Assembly (NCBI GenBank): GCA_015709715.1
Contig: CP054184.1
Location: 124,001 to 188,000 of the forward strand
Direction of reading: 5' to 3'
Source: Nitrospira sp.
GTDB lineage: Bacteria; Nitrospirota; Nitrospiria; Nitrospirales; Nitrospiraceae
DNA: 64,000 bases
This document shows positions 53,338 to 62,806 of this stretch, piece by piece. Position 1 is the stretch's first letter. Each line of letters begins with the position of its first letter. A program made the translations under genes and the position numbers. A model generated the notes under the pieces. The model ran no database searches and was not told the DNA's origin. It was given only the letters and a program-made list of their open reading frames with translations.

Positions 53338-53967
53338 CTATTCAGTGGGGTTGTACTCGGCGCCCCGCGAGATCGGGGGTTCGGTATTGCTGAGGCTCAG
53401 ATATTCCTTCAAAAACTGATAGGCAGCCAGAATCCGGCGTAACTCCGGCTCCGAACTGCGGTCGCCATTGCGCGCATCAGGATGAAGTTCCTTAGCGCGT
53501 TGCCGGAAGGCCGTCGTGACATCGACGAGCGTGGTGCCGAATTCGAGGCCCAGGACCTGATAGGCGTCGTAGGCGTTGGTCACTTCGCTGGCCGAGCCGG
53601 TCGGTCCGCTCTCCCCCCCCGCTGCCTTGAGGAAGTCGGCCAAGTTGATCTTACGCCGCCGCCGCCTGGGACGTTCTCGCACTTCGCTGTCGAGCTCGTC
53701 CCACCGATCTTCCACAAACTCCAGCCGCGATTCCAGGCGAATCGCGCCGGAGAGATCTCGAATCGTCTCCAACTCCTCCTCGATTTGCTGCAGCGACCGA
53801 TCGATCTCCTCCAACCCCGGTTCAATGCGGAAGTAACTGTCCACTCGCTCCTGCATCATGAAATCGATGGCGAAATCCAGGCTGTCCGCGTTCTTGGCGC
53901 GCAACATCCCGATCCGTCGCCTCATACCCCGTTGGTACTTGAACAGTCGGTTGGTTGAGAAGGCCAT
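53338..53967 (-). CDS. J-domain protein
   Basis: 209 residues. C-terminal J domain near 140-200: YDAYQVLGLEFGTTLVDVTTAFRQRAKELHPDA carries the HPD loop, needed to stimulate Hsp70 (motif shown in parts). The N-terminal half is a charged helical region, possibly a coiled coil (ELETIRDLSGAIRLESRLEF). No glycine-rich or zinc domain, so not a canonical DnaJ. It lies before rnd with four bases between, hence one transcript. Confidence 0.75.
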   Translation of the reverse strand: MAFSTNRLFKYQRGMRRRIGMLRAKNADSLDFAIDFMMQERVDSYFRIEPGLEEIDRSLQQIEEELETIRDLSGAIRLESRLEFVEDRWDELDSEVRERPRRRRRKINLADFLKAAGGESGPTGSASEVTNAYDAYQVLGLEFGTTLVDVTTAFRQRAKELHPDARNGDRSSEPELRRILAAYQFLKEYLSLSNTEPPISRGAEYNPTE

Positions 53968-54039
53968 GAGTCCTCACCCTGCGCGACGCATCTTAGCACA
54001 ACCCTCCCGGCCCGGATAAGTGTCGAAGGAGTGAGCATC

Positions 54040-55299
54040 TCACAGGAGTAGAAACGCCGCGGCCGCGATGATGGTGGGTGGCAGCGCCGCCAGCGCCAAT
54101 TTCGCCGGACTCACGCTTTCTTCCTCGAAGTAATTCCGCAGCAGTGCCAGGCCAGCCGGATTGGGGGCGTTGGCAATGACCGTCAACCCTCCGCCGGTCA
54201 CCGCGCCGGCGACCAGGGCATATTTAAAGGGGTCCGACAAGCCATTCACCAAAGAGCCCAGATAGGTGAGCGCGGCATTGTCGGTAAAAGCGGTCAGCAG
54301 CGTCGTACCGAAAAACACAGCGCGATCGCTCAACTGCGAGAGGACCGGTTGCAACCACCATTGTTGTTGTCCCCCTAACACCTCCAGCCCCGCCAGGAAG
54401 AAGGCTACGAGGAGTCCTTCGCGAAGGATCAACCGGTTCTGATACCGCTCATACGCATGGGCGACGCCCAGGAAAAACAGGAAGAGCCCCATGAAGATGG
54501 CCGGATGGTGGGCGAAGACCACGACTCCGGCGAGGAAGAACAGATGAATGGCCACTAAGGGAAACGGAGTGTGGGCGCCCTCACCCGGACGCTCCTCACT
54601 CGGAAGTGCGGCAAGCTCTCGGCGAAACAGCACCGTCAGCAGGATGGCGTTGACGAATACTGCAATGGCCGCTTTCCACCCGAAGGTGGACGCCATGAAG
54701 GTCATGTCCCACTGCCAAGTCCCTGCCACCATGAGGATGGGAGGCGCCGCGAAGGGGGTCAGAGTGCCGCCGATCGAGACGTTCACGAACAAGACGCCCA
54801 ACGTGGCGTACTGCAGGTTCGGCGAAAGGCCATTTCGAAAAAACCGATCGCGCAGGATCAGGGCCGCCAAGGTCATGGCGGCGGCTTCGGTGAGAAACGA
54901 CCCCATGAGGGGAACGAGCGCCATGATCGTCACATAAAACGCCACGTTCGACGGAAGGGGCAACAGGCGGCTGAGCAAACGCGCCGACTGCAGCGCAACC
55001 TGGAGAATCGGGCGTGATCCAGCAATGACCATGATGGCGAACACGAACATCGGCTCCACAAAGGGATAGGCGTCGATATAGTGTAGGGCGGCCTCCGCGC
55101 CGTCGGTGGCGAACATAATCGCCATGAGCACGGCGGCCCAAAAGCCAAAGACGACCTCGACCTCGCCCAGCAGGTGCCACAGTCCCGCGTGGGCCGGACG
55201 CCGATGGGCCAGGTGTTGGAAGAAGGAGGTCGCAAAGGTATGCAGAATGGCAATGGCGAAGAGCGCTGTGCCGATGACTTGAATGGTGGTGGGTGTCAC
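54040..55299 (-). CDS. Putative Na+/H+ antiporter-like membrane protein
   Basis: 419 residues, about 11 hydrophobic helices. It matches the general pattern of NhaD/ArsB-superfamily transporters: paired helices with polar breaks (LVPLMGSFLTEAAAMTLAAL and FTDNAALTYLGSLVNGL). Substrate uncertain; Na+/H+ exchange is the usual annotation. It starts 12 bases after the malic enzyme stop, in the same direction. Confidence 0.7.
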   Translation of the reverse strand: MTPTTIQVIGTALFAIAILHTFATSFFQHLAHRRPAHAGLWHLLGEVEVVFGFWAAVLMAIMFATDGAEAALHYIDAYPFVEPMFVFAIMVIAGSRPILQVALQSARLLSRLLPLPSNVAFYVTIMALVPLMGSFLTEAAAMTLAALILRDRFFRNGLSPNLQYATLGVLFVNVSIGGTLTPFAAPPILMVAGTWQWDMTFMASTFGWKAAIAVFVNAILLTVLFRRELAALPSEERPGEGAHTPFPLVAIHLFFLAGVVVFAHHPAIFMGLFLFFLGVAHAYERYQNRLILREGLLVAFFLAGLEVLGGQQQWWLQPVLSQLSDRAVFFGTTLLTAFTDNAALTYLGSLVNGLSDPFKYALVAGAVTGGGLTVIANAPNPAGLALLRNYFEEESVSPAKLALAALPPTIIAAAAFLLL

Positions 55300-55311
55300 G
55301 CGGAGGTCTCG

Positions 55312-56754
55312 TCAGGTGAGGTCTTCCTCGATTCGAACCCGGCGTCTGGCGACTCCGCTCGCGCGCGCGGCCGCAGCGACCGCTTTCGACACGCGCGGAA
55401 CGACCTCACGATCGAACACACTAGGGATGATGTAATCCTCCGACAACGCCTCAACCGGGACACAGTCCGCGATGGCTTGGGCCGCAGCAAGTTTCATCGC
55501 TTCGTTGATCTCGCTTGCCTGCACGTCGAGGGCCCCGCGAAAGATGCCTGGAAACGACAGCGCATTGTTGATCTGGTTGGGGAAGTCAGAACGGCCGGTG
55601 GCAAAGATCCGCGAAGCCTCATCGCCGACTTTGGGGTCGATTTCCGGATCGGGATTGGCCATCGCAAACACGATGCGGTCTGCCGGCATGCGCTCCAAAT
55701 CGTCGCGGGTCAAGACATTCCCGACCGAGAGGCCGATGAACACGTCGGCGCCCTCTAGGGCCTGTCGCAGGGTGCCCCGCGGCCGTCCCTGTGTCATGCA
55801 AGTCCGGAGGTCGGTCCGACAGGCCCGCAGCTCTTCGGCCTCACCCATCAAGATGATCCCCTCCTTATCGCAGCCGATGAGATGACGAACCCCGGCGGCG
55901 AGGAGGATTCGGCAACAGGCGGTGCCGGCTGCCCCCAAGCCGTTGACCACGACCCGGATGCCCTCCATCCGCTTGCCCACGACCTTCAGCGCATTCGCGA
56001 GGGCCGCTAAGAGGACCACGGCCGTGCCATGCTGGTCGTCGTGCATGACGGGAATATCGAGCGTGCGCTTCAACTCTCGCTCCACCTCGAAACAACGCGG
56101 GGCGCTGATGTCTTCCAAATTGATCGCGCCGAAACCCGGCGCAATGCCCCGCACGATGCGCACGATCTCAGCAGGATCCTGCGTGCTCAGACAGATGGGC
56201 CAGGCATCTATGCCGGCCAGTTCTTTGAGCAACATCACTTTGCCTTCCATGACCGGCATGGCGGCAGCTGCGCCCAAATTCCCCAACCCCAGCACGGCCG
56301 AGCCATCAGTCACCACCGCCACGCTGTTGCTCTTGATGGTGAAAGCATATGCCTTGGCCGGATCCTTGGCGATGGCTTGGCAGACCCGGCCCACGCCGGG
56401 CGTGTATACCATAGAGAGCACGTTTCTCGTCGTGATCGGTACCTTGCTCTGAACTCGAATCTTGCCGCCTAGATGCAGAAGGAAGATGCGATCCGAGGCG
56501 GACAGGACGTTCACCTCCGGCAGCGTCTGCAACCTTGCCAGCACACGTTCGCCGTGGGATTCGTTCTGCACGTCGAAGGTAATGTCGCGAATCATGCGCT
56601 CCGCATTGGCCGAGACAATGTCGACCGCGCCTAAGTTGGCTCCTTCCTCCGCCAGGAGCGCGGCGACCTTGGCAAAGATCCCTGGTTTGTTCAAGAGGGC
56701 AAGGCGGACCGTCAGGCGGTAGTTCGAATAGGGGCCGATATCGTCGGTGGTCAT
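55312..56754 (-). CDS. NAD(P)-dependent malic enzyme with N-terminal ACT domain
   Basis: 480 residues. The first 80 form an ACT domain (LTVRLALLNKPGIFAKVAAL), a likely allosteric site. Malic enzyme core: YTPGVGRVCQAI, TDGSAVLGLGNLG, the catalytic Lys/Asp around VMEGKVMLLKELAG, IPVMHDDQHGTAVVLLAAL, and the NAD site VVVNGLGAAGTACC. The C-terminal half is complete. It interconverts malate and pyruvate + CO2. Followed by the NhaD-like gene, 12 bases apart. Confidence 0.92.
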   Translation of the reverse strand: MTTDDIGPYSNYRLTVRLALLNKPGIFAKVAALLAEEGANLGAVDIVSANAERMIRDITFDVQNESHGERVLARLQTLPEVNVLSASDRIFLLHLGGKIRVQSKVPITTRNVLSMVYTPGVGRVCQAIAKDPAKAYAFTIKSNSVAVVTDGSAVLGLGNLGAAAAMPVMEGKVMLLKELAGIDAWPICLSTQDPAEIVRIVRGIAPGFGAINLEDISAPRCFEVERELKRTLDIPVMHDDQHGTAVVLLAALANALKVVGKRMEGIRVVVNGLGAAGTACCRILLAAGVRHLIGCDKEGIILMGEAEELRACRTDLRTCMTQGRPRGTLRQALEGADVFIGLSVGNVLTRDDLERMPADRIVFAMANPDPEIDPKVGDEASRIFATGRSDFPNQINNALSFPGIFRGALDVQASEINEAMKLAAAQAIADCVPVEALSEDYIIPSVFDREVVPRVSKAVAAAARASGVARRRVRIEEDLT

Positions 56755-56858
56755 GTCCCCGTCGGTGGTCAGGTGGTGAAAACGTTCCAGTTGCTCCGTA
56801 GTCTACCATGCTTCGCCCTTCGTTGACCGCTTCGATCCACGCGTGATACGGTTCGCGC

Positions 56859-59800
56859 ATGACTACGCCACATACCGATCGCGCGCCGAATCGACTCATT
56901 CACGAAACCAGCCCTTATCTTCTCCAGCATGCCTACAACCCCGTGGATTGGTATCCCTGGGGACCGGAAGCCCTTGCGGCGGCACAACGGCTCGATCGCC
57001 CGATCCTCCTGTCGATCGGGTATTCCTCCTGCCATTGGTGTCACGTCATGGAACGCGAGTCGTTCGAGAACGAGGCCATCGCCACCCTCATGAATGAGCA
57101 CTTCCTGTGCATCAAAGTCGATCGAGAGGAGCGACCGGACCTCGACGAAATCTACATGCAGGCCACCTTGGCGCTGAACCGCAACCAAGGCGGCTGGCCC
57201 ATGACGGTGTTTCTCACCCCAGACCAGAAGCCGTTCTTTGCAGGCACCTATTTCCCGCCGACAGACCGATGGGGACGGCCCGGGTTCCCCACCCTGTTGA
57301 AGAAGATCGCCGAATACTGGATCAAGGATCGCGCAGGGGTGACGACCCAGGCGGCGACGCTCACGGCACGTTTACAGGAGAGCGGGCATGCCCCCTCCCC
57401 GACCACGGTCGGCGAGGCGGAATTGGACCTGGCTGTCACCCAATTCGCCGAGGAGTTCGACGCGAAACATGGCGGCTTCGGCGGCGCCCCGAAGTTTCCT
57501 CCTGCGACCGGGTTATCGTTGTTGCTCCACTGTTACCAGCGGACGAAGGATCGCCATGCCTTGACCATGGTCCAGACCACGCTGAGCGCCATGGCCGCAG
57601 GCGGCATCTACGATCAGATCGGCGGCGGGTTTGCCCGATACTCCACCGACGAACGGTGGTTGGTCCCCCATTTCGAGAAGATGCTCTACGACAATGCGCT
57701 GCTCGCCCACGTGTATGTCGAGGCCTACCAGGTCACCGGCGACGAGACCTATCGCCGCGTCGCCTGTGAAACCCTGGACTACGTCCTGCGCGAGATGACC
57801 TCGCCGGACGGCGGCTATTACTCGGCGACCGACGCGGACTCCGAGAGCGTGGAAGGCAAGTTCTTCGTGTGGACGCCGGAGGAGATTCGAGCGGCGGTCT
57901 CCACCGAGGAAGACGCGCGACGATTCTGCGCCTATTACGACGTCACGTCCGACGGCAACTGGGAACACAAGAACGTCCTGCACCGGCCAAAGCCGCTGGA
58001 GGCCGTGGCGAACGAATTGGGCATTACTGCTCAGGAACTGCACGATACCCTCGCACGGGTGACCCCGCTGCTGTACGCTGCGCGGGCGACCCGCGTGCCG
58101 CCAGGCTTGGACGACAAGATCATCACGGCATGGAACGGCATGATGATTCGGGCCATGGCGGAAGCAGCACGGGTGTTCGGCATGCCTCGTTACCGCGAAG
58201 CCGCGCAGCGGGCGGCGGACTTTCTCTTGAGCACGCTGTCGACCGCCGACGGAAGGCTGCTGCGCACCTATCGAGCTGGGAAGGCCCACCTGAACGCCTA
58301 TTTGGAAGATTATGCCTATCTGGCGGAGGGATTGATCGATGTTTACGAGGCCGGCGGCGATGAGCGGTATCTGAAGGAAGCGGTGCGTCTGGCGGAACGG
58401 GTGCTGGCCGATTTTGTCGATGTCGAGATGGGCGGATTCTTTACCACTGCCCTGGGACATGAGACGTTGATCCTGCGGAGCCGCGAGGGTCCCGACGGAG
58501 CGACTCCGAGTGGCAATGCCGTGGCCGCGTCGGCCTTGGCCCGTTTGGCGGCCCACTACGGGCGGGAAGACTTCCGTGAGGCTGCTGCGGCAGCGGTACG
58601 CGCCTACGGTCGCCACATCGGGCGATATCCACGAGCCTTCGCCAAGAGCCTGTTGGTCGTCGATTTCCTGACAGCCGGTCCGGTGGAAATTGCGCTGATC
58701 GGTCCTATCGACCATCTCAGCACCGAAGCCCTGTGCGCTGCCGTCAGCCGGACCTATCTGCCGAATCGCGTGCTGGCCCATCACGATCCGGCCCGCGGCG
58801 AGACGGAGCATCCGTTGCTCAAGGGCAAGACGCTGATCGACGGCAAGCCGGCCCTCTACGTCTGCCGCAATTTTGCCTGCCGCCGTCCCATTACCGATCC
58901 TGCCGATCTGCCGACCCTCTTGGCCGAACCATCGGCAGCGGCACACTCCGATTCTTCCGAAGGGCGTCAGCGGATCTTGAGCGGAACGTTGTTCCCCGGC
59001 GCGGCGACAGCCCAGGGAACGGCGGCCTATGCGGCGCGCCTGATCCATCAGGCCGCGGAGGGTGAGTCGTCGGCGAACGGTTTCGGTCCTTTTGGATCCA
59101 CCGGCCTGACCGTGAGCCGTTTAGGTTTCGGCACCTATCGGACGGGACAACGGGAGGCCGAGCACCGCGACGCGTTGATCAAGGCGCTTCGCAGCGGCTG
59201 CAATCTCATCGACAGCTCCACCAATTATATGGATGGGGAAAGTGAACGGTTGGTGGGATCGGTGCTCAAGGAATTGATCCGAGCCGGCGAGGTGATGCGA
59301 GAAGAAATCATCGTGGTGTCGAAGATCGGCTATGTGCAAGGCCAGAACCTCGTGCAGGCCAAGACACGCGAGAAGGCGGGCGCCCCGTACCCGGAGATGG
59401 TCAAGGTCGGCGACGACATCTGGCATTGCATCCATCCGGAGTTCCTGGCCGATCAATTGACTCACTCACTGGACCGGTTAGGGCTGGCGACCCTGGACGT
59501 CTGCCTGCTCCACAACCCCGAATACTTTCTGTCGAATGCCACCCGTCTCGGCGCAACGGGTTCCCAGGATCTGCCCTCATTGCGCGATCAATTTTATGAC
59601 CGCTTGGAGCGTGCCTTCGAATACTTCGAGCAGGAGGTTCAGGCCGGCCGGCTTCGTGCTTACGGCGTATCATCGAACACCTCCACCGCTCCTCCCACAG
59701 ATGCCGAATCGACGTCCTTGACGCGGATGCTGGAGGCCGCACAGGCTGCAGCCGAACGGATAGGCGCAACGTCCCACCACTTCGCCGTGGTGCAATGTCC

Positions 59801-60560
59801 GATGAATCTCTATGAATCCGGCGCCGCCTTGGTGCGGAACACCGGTACCGAGGGCTTTCGCACCCTCTTGGAAGAGGCGATGCGACAGGGAACGGCGGTC
59901 CTAGTCAACCGCCCGCTCAACGCCATGCCGTCGCCCCGTGCTGGAGTCGTGCGTTTAGCCGACGTGCCGACACCGCCCTCGCAGATCCCCTTCGAGGAAC
60001 AGCAACGGAGGGTGGCAGAGTTGGAGGAAGCATACCGGAAAGCCCTGGTGCCGGCCGTGGAACACAGCGGCCAAGGCATGCTGCCCGGCGATTTCTTCCG
60101 TTGGGCAGACGAACTGGGGCGCATCCGAAAGCAGGTGCAAGGGGTGGAACATTGGGAACAGATCGAGCACCAGATGGTGGCCCCTCATGTCAATCAGGTT
60201 CTCCGGGCGCTGTCGGAAGCCTTCTCTGGGCCGGTGGCCGAACAATGGGAGTCGTGGCGTGATCGCTACATCCCTGAGCTCCTGACCCTCCTCCGTTCGC
60301 TCCACGCGGAAGCGTCCGAGCGCAGTCGCCGACGAGCCGAAGTGTTGCACCATCAGCTGAACCCCCTGTTCCCCGTGCCCCGCCGGCGCGCGTCCTTGTC
60401 GCAGAAGGCGCTGTGGGTCCTCACCAGCACGCCCGGCGTGACGTCTGTGCTCAACGGCATGCGCACATCGGCCTACGTCGACGATGCGCTGGCGGTGCTG
60501 CGCTGGAGCCCCTTGCCTGATCCGCTTCGCGTCTACGAGGTCTGCGCGGCGAAGAAGTAA
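56859..60560 (+). CDS. Fusion protein: DUF255 (thioredoxin/YyaL) + aldo-keto reductase
   Basis: 1,233 residues. N-terminal part to about 740 is the DUF255/YyaL family (similar to SPATA20): a thioredoxin-like domain with CHWC at 58-61, GTYFPP and WHYDEMLYDNA-type motif [13 protein letters not shown], then an alpha/alpha barrel with repeated helices. Residues about 745-1233 are an aldo-keto reductase: GFGTYRTG, catalytic Asp785 and Tyr790 in [11 protein letters not shown], Lys822 in VSKIGYV, His885 in LLHNPEYF. All four AKR catalytic residues are present. DUF255 usually stands alone, so the fusion is unusual. It is divergent from malic enzyme. Role of the pair is unknown. Confidence 0.85.
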   Translation: MTTPHTDRAPNRLIHETSPYLLQHAYNPVDWYPWGPEALAAAQRLDRPILLSIGYSSCHWCHVMERESFENEAIATLMNEHFLCIKVDREERPDLDEIYMQATLALNRNQGGWPMTVFLTPDQKPFFAGTYFPPTDRWGRPGFPTLLKKIAEYWIKDRAGVTTQAATLTARLQESGHAPSPTTVGEAELDLAVTQFAEEFDAKHGGFGGAPKFPPATGLSLLLHCYQRTKDRHALTMVQTTLSAMAAGGIYDQIGGGFARYSTDERWLVPHFEKMLYDNALLAHVYVEAYQVTGDETYRRVACETLDYVLREMTSPDGGYYSATDADSESVEGKFFVWTPEEIRAAVSTEEDARRFCAYYDVTSDGNWEHKNVLHRPKPLEAVANELGITAQELHDTLARVTPLLYAARATRVPPGLDDKIITAWNGMMIRAMAEAARVFGMPRYREAAQRAADFLLSTLSTADGRLLRTYRAGKAHLNAYLEDYAYLAEGLIDVYEAGGDERYLKEAVRLAERVLADFVDVEMGGFFTTALGHETLILRSREGPDGATPSGNAVAASALARLAAHYGREDFREAAAAAVRAYGRHIGRYPRAFAKSLLVVDFLTAGPVEIALIGPIDHLSTEALCAAVSRTYLPNRVLAHHDPARGETEHPLLKGKTLIDGKPALYVCRNFACRRPITDPADLPTLLAEPSAAAHSDSSEGRQRILSGTLFPGAATAQGTAAYAARLIHQAAEGESSANGFGPFGSTGLTVSRLGFGTYRTGQREAEHRDALIKALRSGCNLIDSSTNYMDGESERLVGSVLKELIRAGEVMREEIIVVSKIGYVQGQNLVQAKTREKAGAPYPEMVKVGDDIWHCIHPEFLADQLTHSLDRLGLATLDVCLLHNPEYFLSNATRLGATGSQDLPSLRDQFYDRLERAFEYFEQEVQAGRLRAYGVSSNTSTAPPTDAESTSLTRMLEAAQAAAERIGATSHHFAVVQCPMNLYESGAALVRNTGTEGFRTLLEEAMRQGTAVLVNRPLNAMPSPRAGVVRLADVPTPPSQIPFEEQQRRVAELEEAYRKALVPAVEHSGQGMLPGDFFRWADELGRIRKQVQGVEHWEQIEHQMVAPHVNQVLRALSEAFSGPVAEQWESWRDRYIPELLTLLRSLHAEASERSRRRAEVLHHQLNPLFPVPRRRASLSQKALWVLTSTPGVTSVLNGMRTSAYVDDALAVLRWSPLPDPLRVYEVCAAKK

Positions 60561-60632
60561 CTTGCCCTGTTCGCGTGATTTGATTATTCTGTCGCGCAAC
60601 AGGCCTATACGTACCCTTGGTCGGAGGTGTTC

Positions 60633-61202
60633 ATGAATTCTGTGCGGCCCTTGATCCTGCTCGGACTCCTGGCGTTCGTCGGCGCCGGCGCTGAAGGCTG
60701 TGCCAGCAAATCCGTGACCAGTGGAGGCAACAGCACGAAGGTGGCGAAACCACGCGTGGAAGAGCGGATCGACCCGGCGCCGGTACAAGAAGCCGCGCCG
60801 CCGCCGGAAGCTCCGCCGGTTCCGCTCCGGTCCGTGGAAATGGCCGCGCGGAACGCCACGGGAGAGCAAAATATTCCCTTCCCCGACGTGCTATTCGATT
60901 TCGACCAGTATGTCCTCCGAGATGACGCGCTCACTGCCGTCGAGGACAATGCCAAGCGATTGAAGGAGCACGGCATCACTCGTGTCTTGCTCGAGGGCCG
61001 CTGCGACGAAATCGGCACCACGGAATACAACATGGTACTGGGAGAACGACGCGCGCTGAGCGTCAAACACTACCTGGAATCGCTGGGAGTGGGGCAATTG
61101 CAGGTGGACGTCACGAGTTTCGGCAAGGACCGGCCGCTGTGTTTGCAACACAACCCGGTGTGCTGGCAGAAGAACCGCAGCGTCCACTTCGTCGTGAAGT
61201 AG
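60633..61202 (+). CDS. pal: Peptidoglycan-associated lipoprotein, OmpA-like domain
   Basis: 189 residues. Signal sequence LLGLLAFVGAGAEGC ends at a lipidated Cys. After a Pro/Ala-rich linker the OmpA-like domain has VLFDFDQYVLRDDA, LLEGRCDEIGTTEYNMVLGERRA and FGKDRPLC, which bind peptidoglycan. The ATG 60633 has GGAGGT five bases upstream. It follows the fusion gene after 72 bases. No other tol genes in the window. Confidence 0.88.
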   Translation: MNSVRPLILLGLLAFVGAGAEGCASKSVTSGGNSTKVAKPRVEERIDPAPVQEAAPPPEAPPVPLRSVEMAARNATGEQNIPFPDVLFDFDQYVLRDDALTAVEDNAKRLKEHGITRVLLEGRCDEIGTTEYNMVLGERRALSVKHYLESLGVGQLQVDVTSFGKDRPLCLQHNPVCWQKNRSVHFVVK

Positions 61203-61246
61203 GCGCATCATCGCCGCGCCGACGGCCAATCCCATCGACCCGCTCT

Positions 61247-61260
61247 CTGTTTTGTAACAG
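61247..61260. promoter_or_regulatory. Palindrome CTGTT-TTGT-AACAG upstream of the CBS gene
   Basis: An inverted repeat with five-base arms. It shares the CTGT...ACAG core with two sites upstream of the porin and regulator genes. A TTGACT begins six bases downstream at 61265. Candidate operator. Confidence 0.35.
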
Positions 61261-61281
61261 AAAATTGACTCACCGCTAACT

Positions 61282-61301
61282 CGGCCGGAATGGACGGCCG
61301 G
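61282..61301. repeat. Direct repeat of CGGCCGG before the CBS gene
   Basis: CGGCCGG occurs at 61282-61288 and 61295-61301; each is itself palindromic and the pair can also fold as a hairpin. Possible binding site; no further support. Confidence 0.3.
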
Positions 61302-61375
61302 TATCCTCCTTGATCAACGCTCTGGCGGGTGTAGCCCTTGGCCGACCCGCTTCAACACCCACCCAGGAGGAATGA

Positions 61376-61759
61376 ATGGTCAGAATCGGACAGTTGATGA
61401 CGCAAGACCTGGTCACCGTACCAGCGGGCACGACGGTGGCGGATGCGGCGCGCGTGATGAGCGAGCGCAAGGTCGGGAGCGTGTTCGTGCAACAGCACAA
61501 CCGTGTCGTCGGCATCGTGACGGAGCCGGACATTGTTCGGAAGGTCGTGGGTGACAGGAAGCCGGCCTGGGGTATTTCAGTTGAAACCATCATGAGTACG
61601 CCGGTCATCAGCATCGACGAACGACGGTCGATTCCCGAGGCAGCCGAACTCATGCAACAACATCACACGCGTCACTTGGGGGTGCTGAAAGGCGACGCCA
61701 TCGTGGGCGTGTTATCGGTTCGCGATCTATTGCAGCCGGTCTCGGACGACGAGTTCTAA
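61376..61759 (+). CDS. Two-CBS-domain protein
   Basis: 127 residues, two CBS units: VRIGQLMTQDLVTVPAGTTV...GIVTEPDIVRKVV and SVETIMSTPVISIDERRSI...GVLSVRDLLQPV. Such proteins bind adenosine ligands and regulate partners; none is fused here. GGAGGAAT precedes the ATG at 61376. It is convergent with the regulator gene. Confidence 0.9.
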   Translation: MVRIGQLMTQDLVTVPAGTTVADAARVMSERKVGSVFVQQHNRVVGIVTEPDIVRKVVGDRKPAWGISVETIMSTPVISIDERRSIPEAAELMQQHHTRHLGVLKGDAIVGVLSVRDLLQPVSDDEF

Positions 61760-61890
61760 CCCCCTCTCATCATTCCAAGACTGCGGAGCAGGAGGGGCCG
61801 GCTCACACCGGAGCCATCCTCCGACTCTTCACTCTCCTTACCGTTGCCGTCACGACCGGAAACGAGGCTTGGCAGCAAGCCGCGTGGGCA

Positions 61891-62580
61891 TTACGATGTC
61901 TGGAGCTTGAACCCGATTCCACGAATGGTCAGGATGCTGGAGGGTTTTGAGGGATCGGCCTCAATCTTCTGGCGAAGCGAATGGATGTGCACATCCAAGG
62001 CGTGTTCTTCCAGCGCATAGTCCTCTCCCCACACCCGATTGAGAAGTTCCTGGCGGGGCAAGACCATGCCGGGATGCAGAAGTAGCTGGCGGAGGATCTG
62101 AAATTCCTTCGGGGTCAGATCCACAAGTTTGTCCTCAACCCGAACTTCATACCGGGCGACATCCATCGCAATTTTGTTTACCTGCAGCAATGACGTCTGA
62201 GCAGTCGCCATCTGTTGCCGGCGCAGAATGGCGCGGATGTGCGCAACCAGTTCGCGAGAACTGGGCGAGCAAAAGACCAGGTCGAAACCTGCCTCAAGAT
62301 CGGCAATACAGTCATCTTCGCAGCAAGACTGCTCGAAGGGTTGGATCGCAATCACGGCAACGCCGGTCGGAAAGTGATGCCGTTGCAGGACTTCTTCCAC
62401 AAGCAGGCGTCGATCCACGATGACCAGGGCAGGAGTTTTGCACCGCACCTCTTGGACGGCTGCTGAGACCATCCCGACGACTCGTACCTGACACCCGCTT
62501 GCCTCAAGCAGCTTCACCGCGTGGCCACCCAACAGAGGATCTGTCGTCACCACCAATACCGAGTCCTGGACCAGTGTCAT
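61891..62580 (-). CDS. Response regulator, PhoB/OmpR-type DNA-binding domain with degenerate receiver
   Basis: 229 residues from ATG 62580, with GGGAGGGG upstream. The C-terminal winged helix (EDKLVDLTPKEFQILRQLLLHPG, HALDVHIHSLRQKIEADPSKPS, TIRGIGFKL) is an OmpR-type DNA-binding domain. In the receiver Asp56 (LVIVDRRL) is present, but the acidic pair after the first strand reads TTD, the expected Lys is Ser105 (CSPSSREL), and the Thr/Ser switch is Gln80. Phosphorylation in the normal way is doubtful. It is divergent from the porin gene; a histidine kinase is not visible. Candidate regulator of that porin. Confidence 0.8.
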   Translation of the reverse strand: MTLVQDSVLVVTTDPLLGGHAVKLLEASGCQVRVVGMVSAAVQEVRCKTPALVIVDRRLLVEEVLQRHHFPTGVAVIAIQPFEQSCCEDDCIADLEAGFDLVFCSPSSRELVAHIRAILRRQQMATAQTSLLQVNKIAMDVARYEVRVEDKLVDLTPKEFQILRQLLLHPGMVLPRQELLNRVWGEDYALEEHALDVHIHSLRQKIEADPSKPSSILTIRGIGFKLQTS

Positions 62581-62638
62581 GCTCGTGCCCCTCCCGACAC
62601 CCAGCCTAGAGGGTCGGCGTTGTTTCAGTGTCATCGCC

Positions 62639-62647
62639 CTGTTACAG
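62639..62647. promoter_or_regulatory. Palindrome CTGT-T-ACAG between regulator and porin
   Basis: Perfect four-base inverted repeat in the 226-base gap between divergent genes, 59 bases upstream of the regulator start. A related site lies at 62687. Candidate operator. Confidence 0.35.
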
Positions 62648-62686
62648 ACGCGTAAACACTTCCCCTCGGTTGGTTCGCAAAAGGCA

Positions 62687-62696
62687 CTGTTTACAG
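62687..62696. promoter_or_regulatory. Palindrome CTGT-TT-ACAG upstream of the porin
   Basis: Perfect four-base inverted repeat 48 bases from the first site and 111 bases before the porin start. The right half (TTACAGAAAC) resembles TAACAGAAAA at 61255. Confidence 0.35.
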
Positions 62697-62806
62697 AAAC
62701 TTAAGAGAGCAGTGATGGTTGTGTCACCGACGACCCCGATACTCACTGGCGTGAAATGAATGGAGCCGTTCGGTTTTCAAACAGGGTCAACCGATTAGGA
62801 GGAATG

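Noticed and set aside
61760..61890. Terminator between the CBS and regulator genes
   Set aside because: Only short GC-rich stems without a T-run are visible in this convergent gap.
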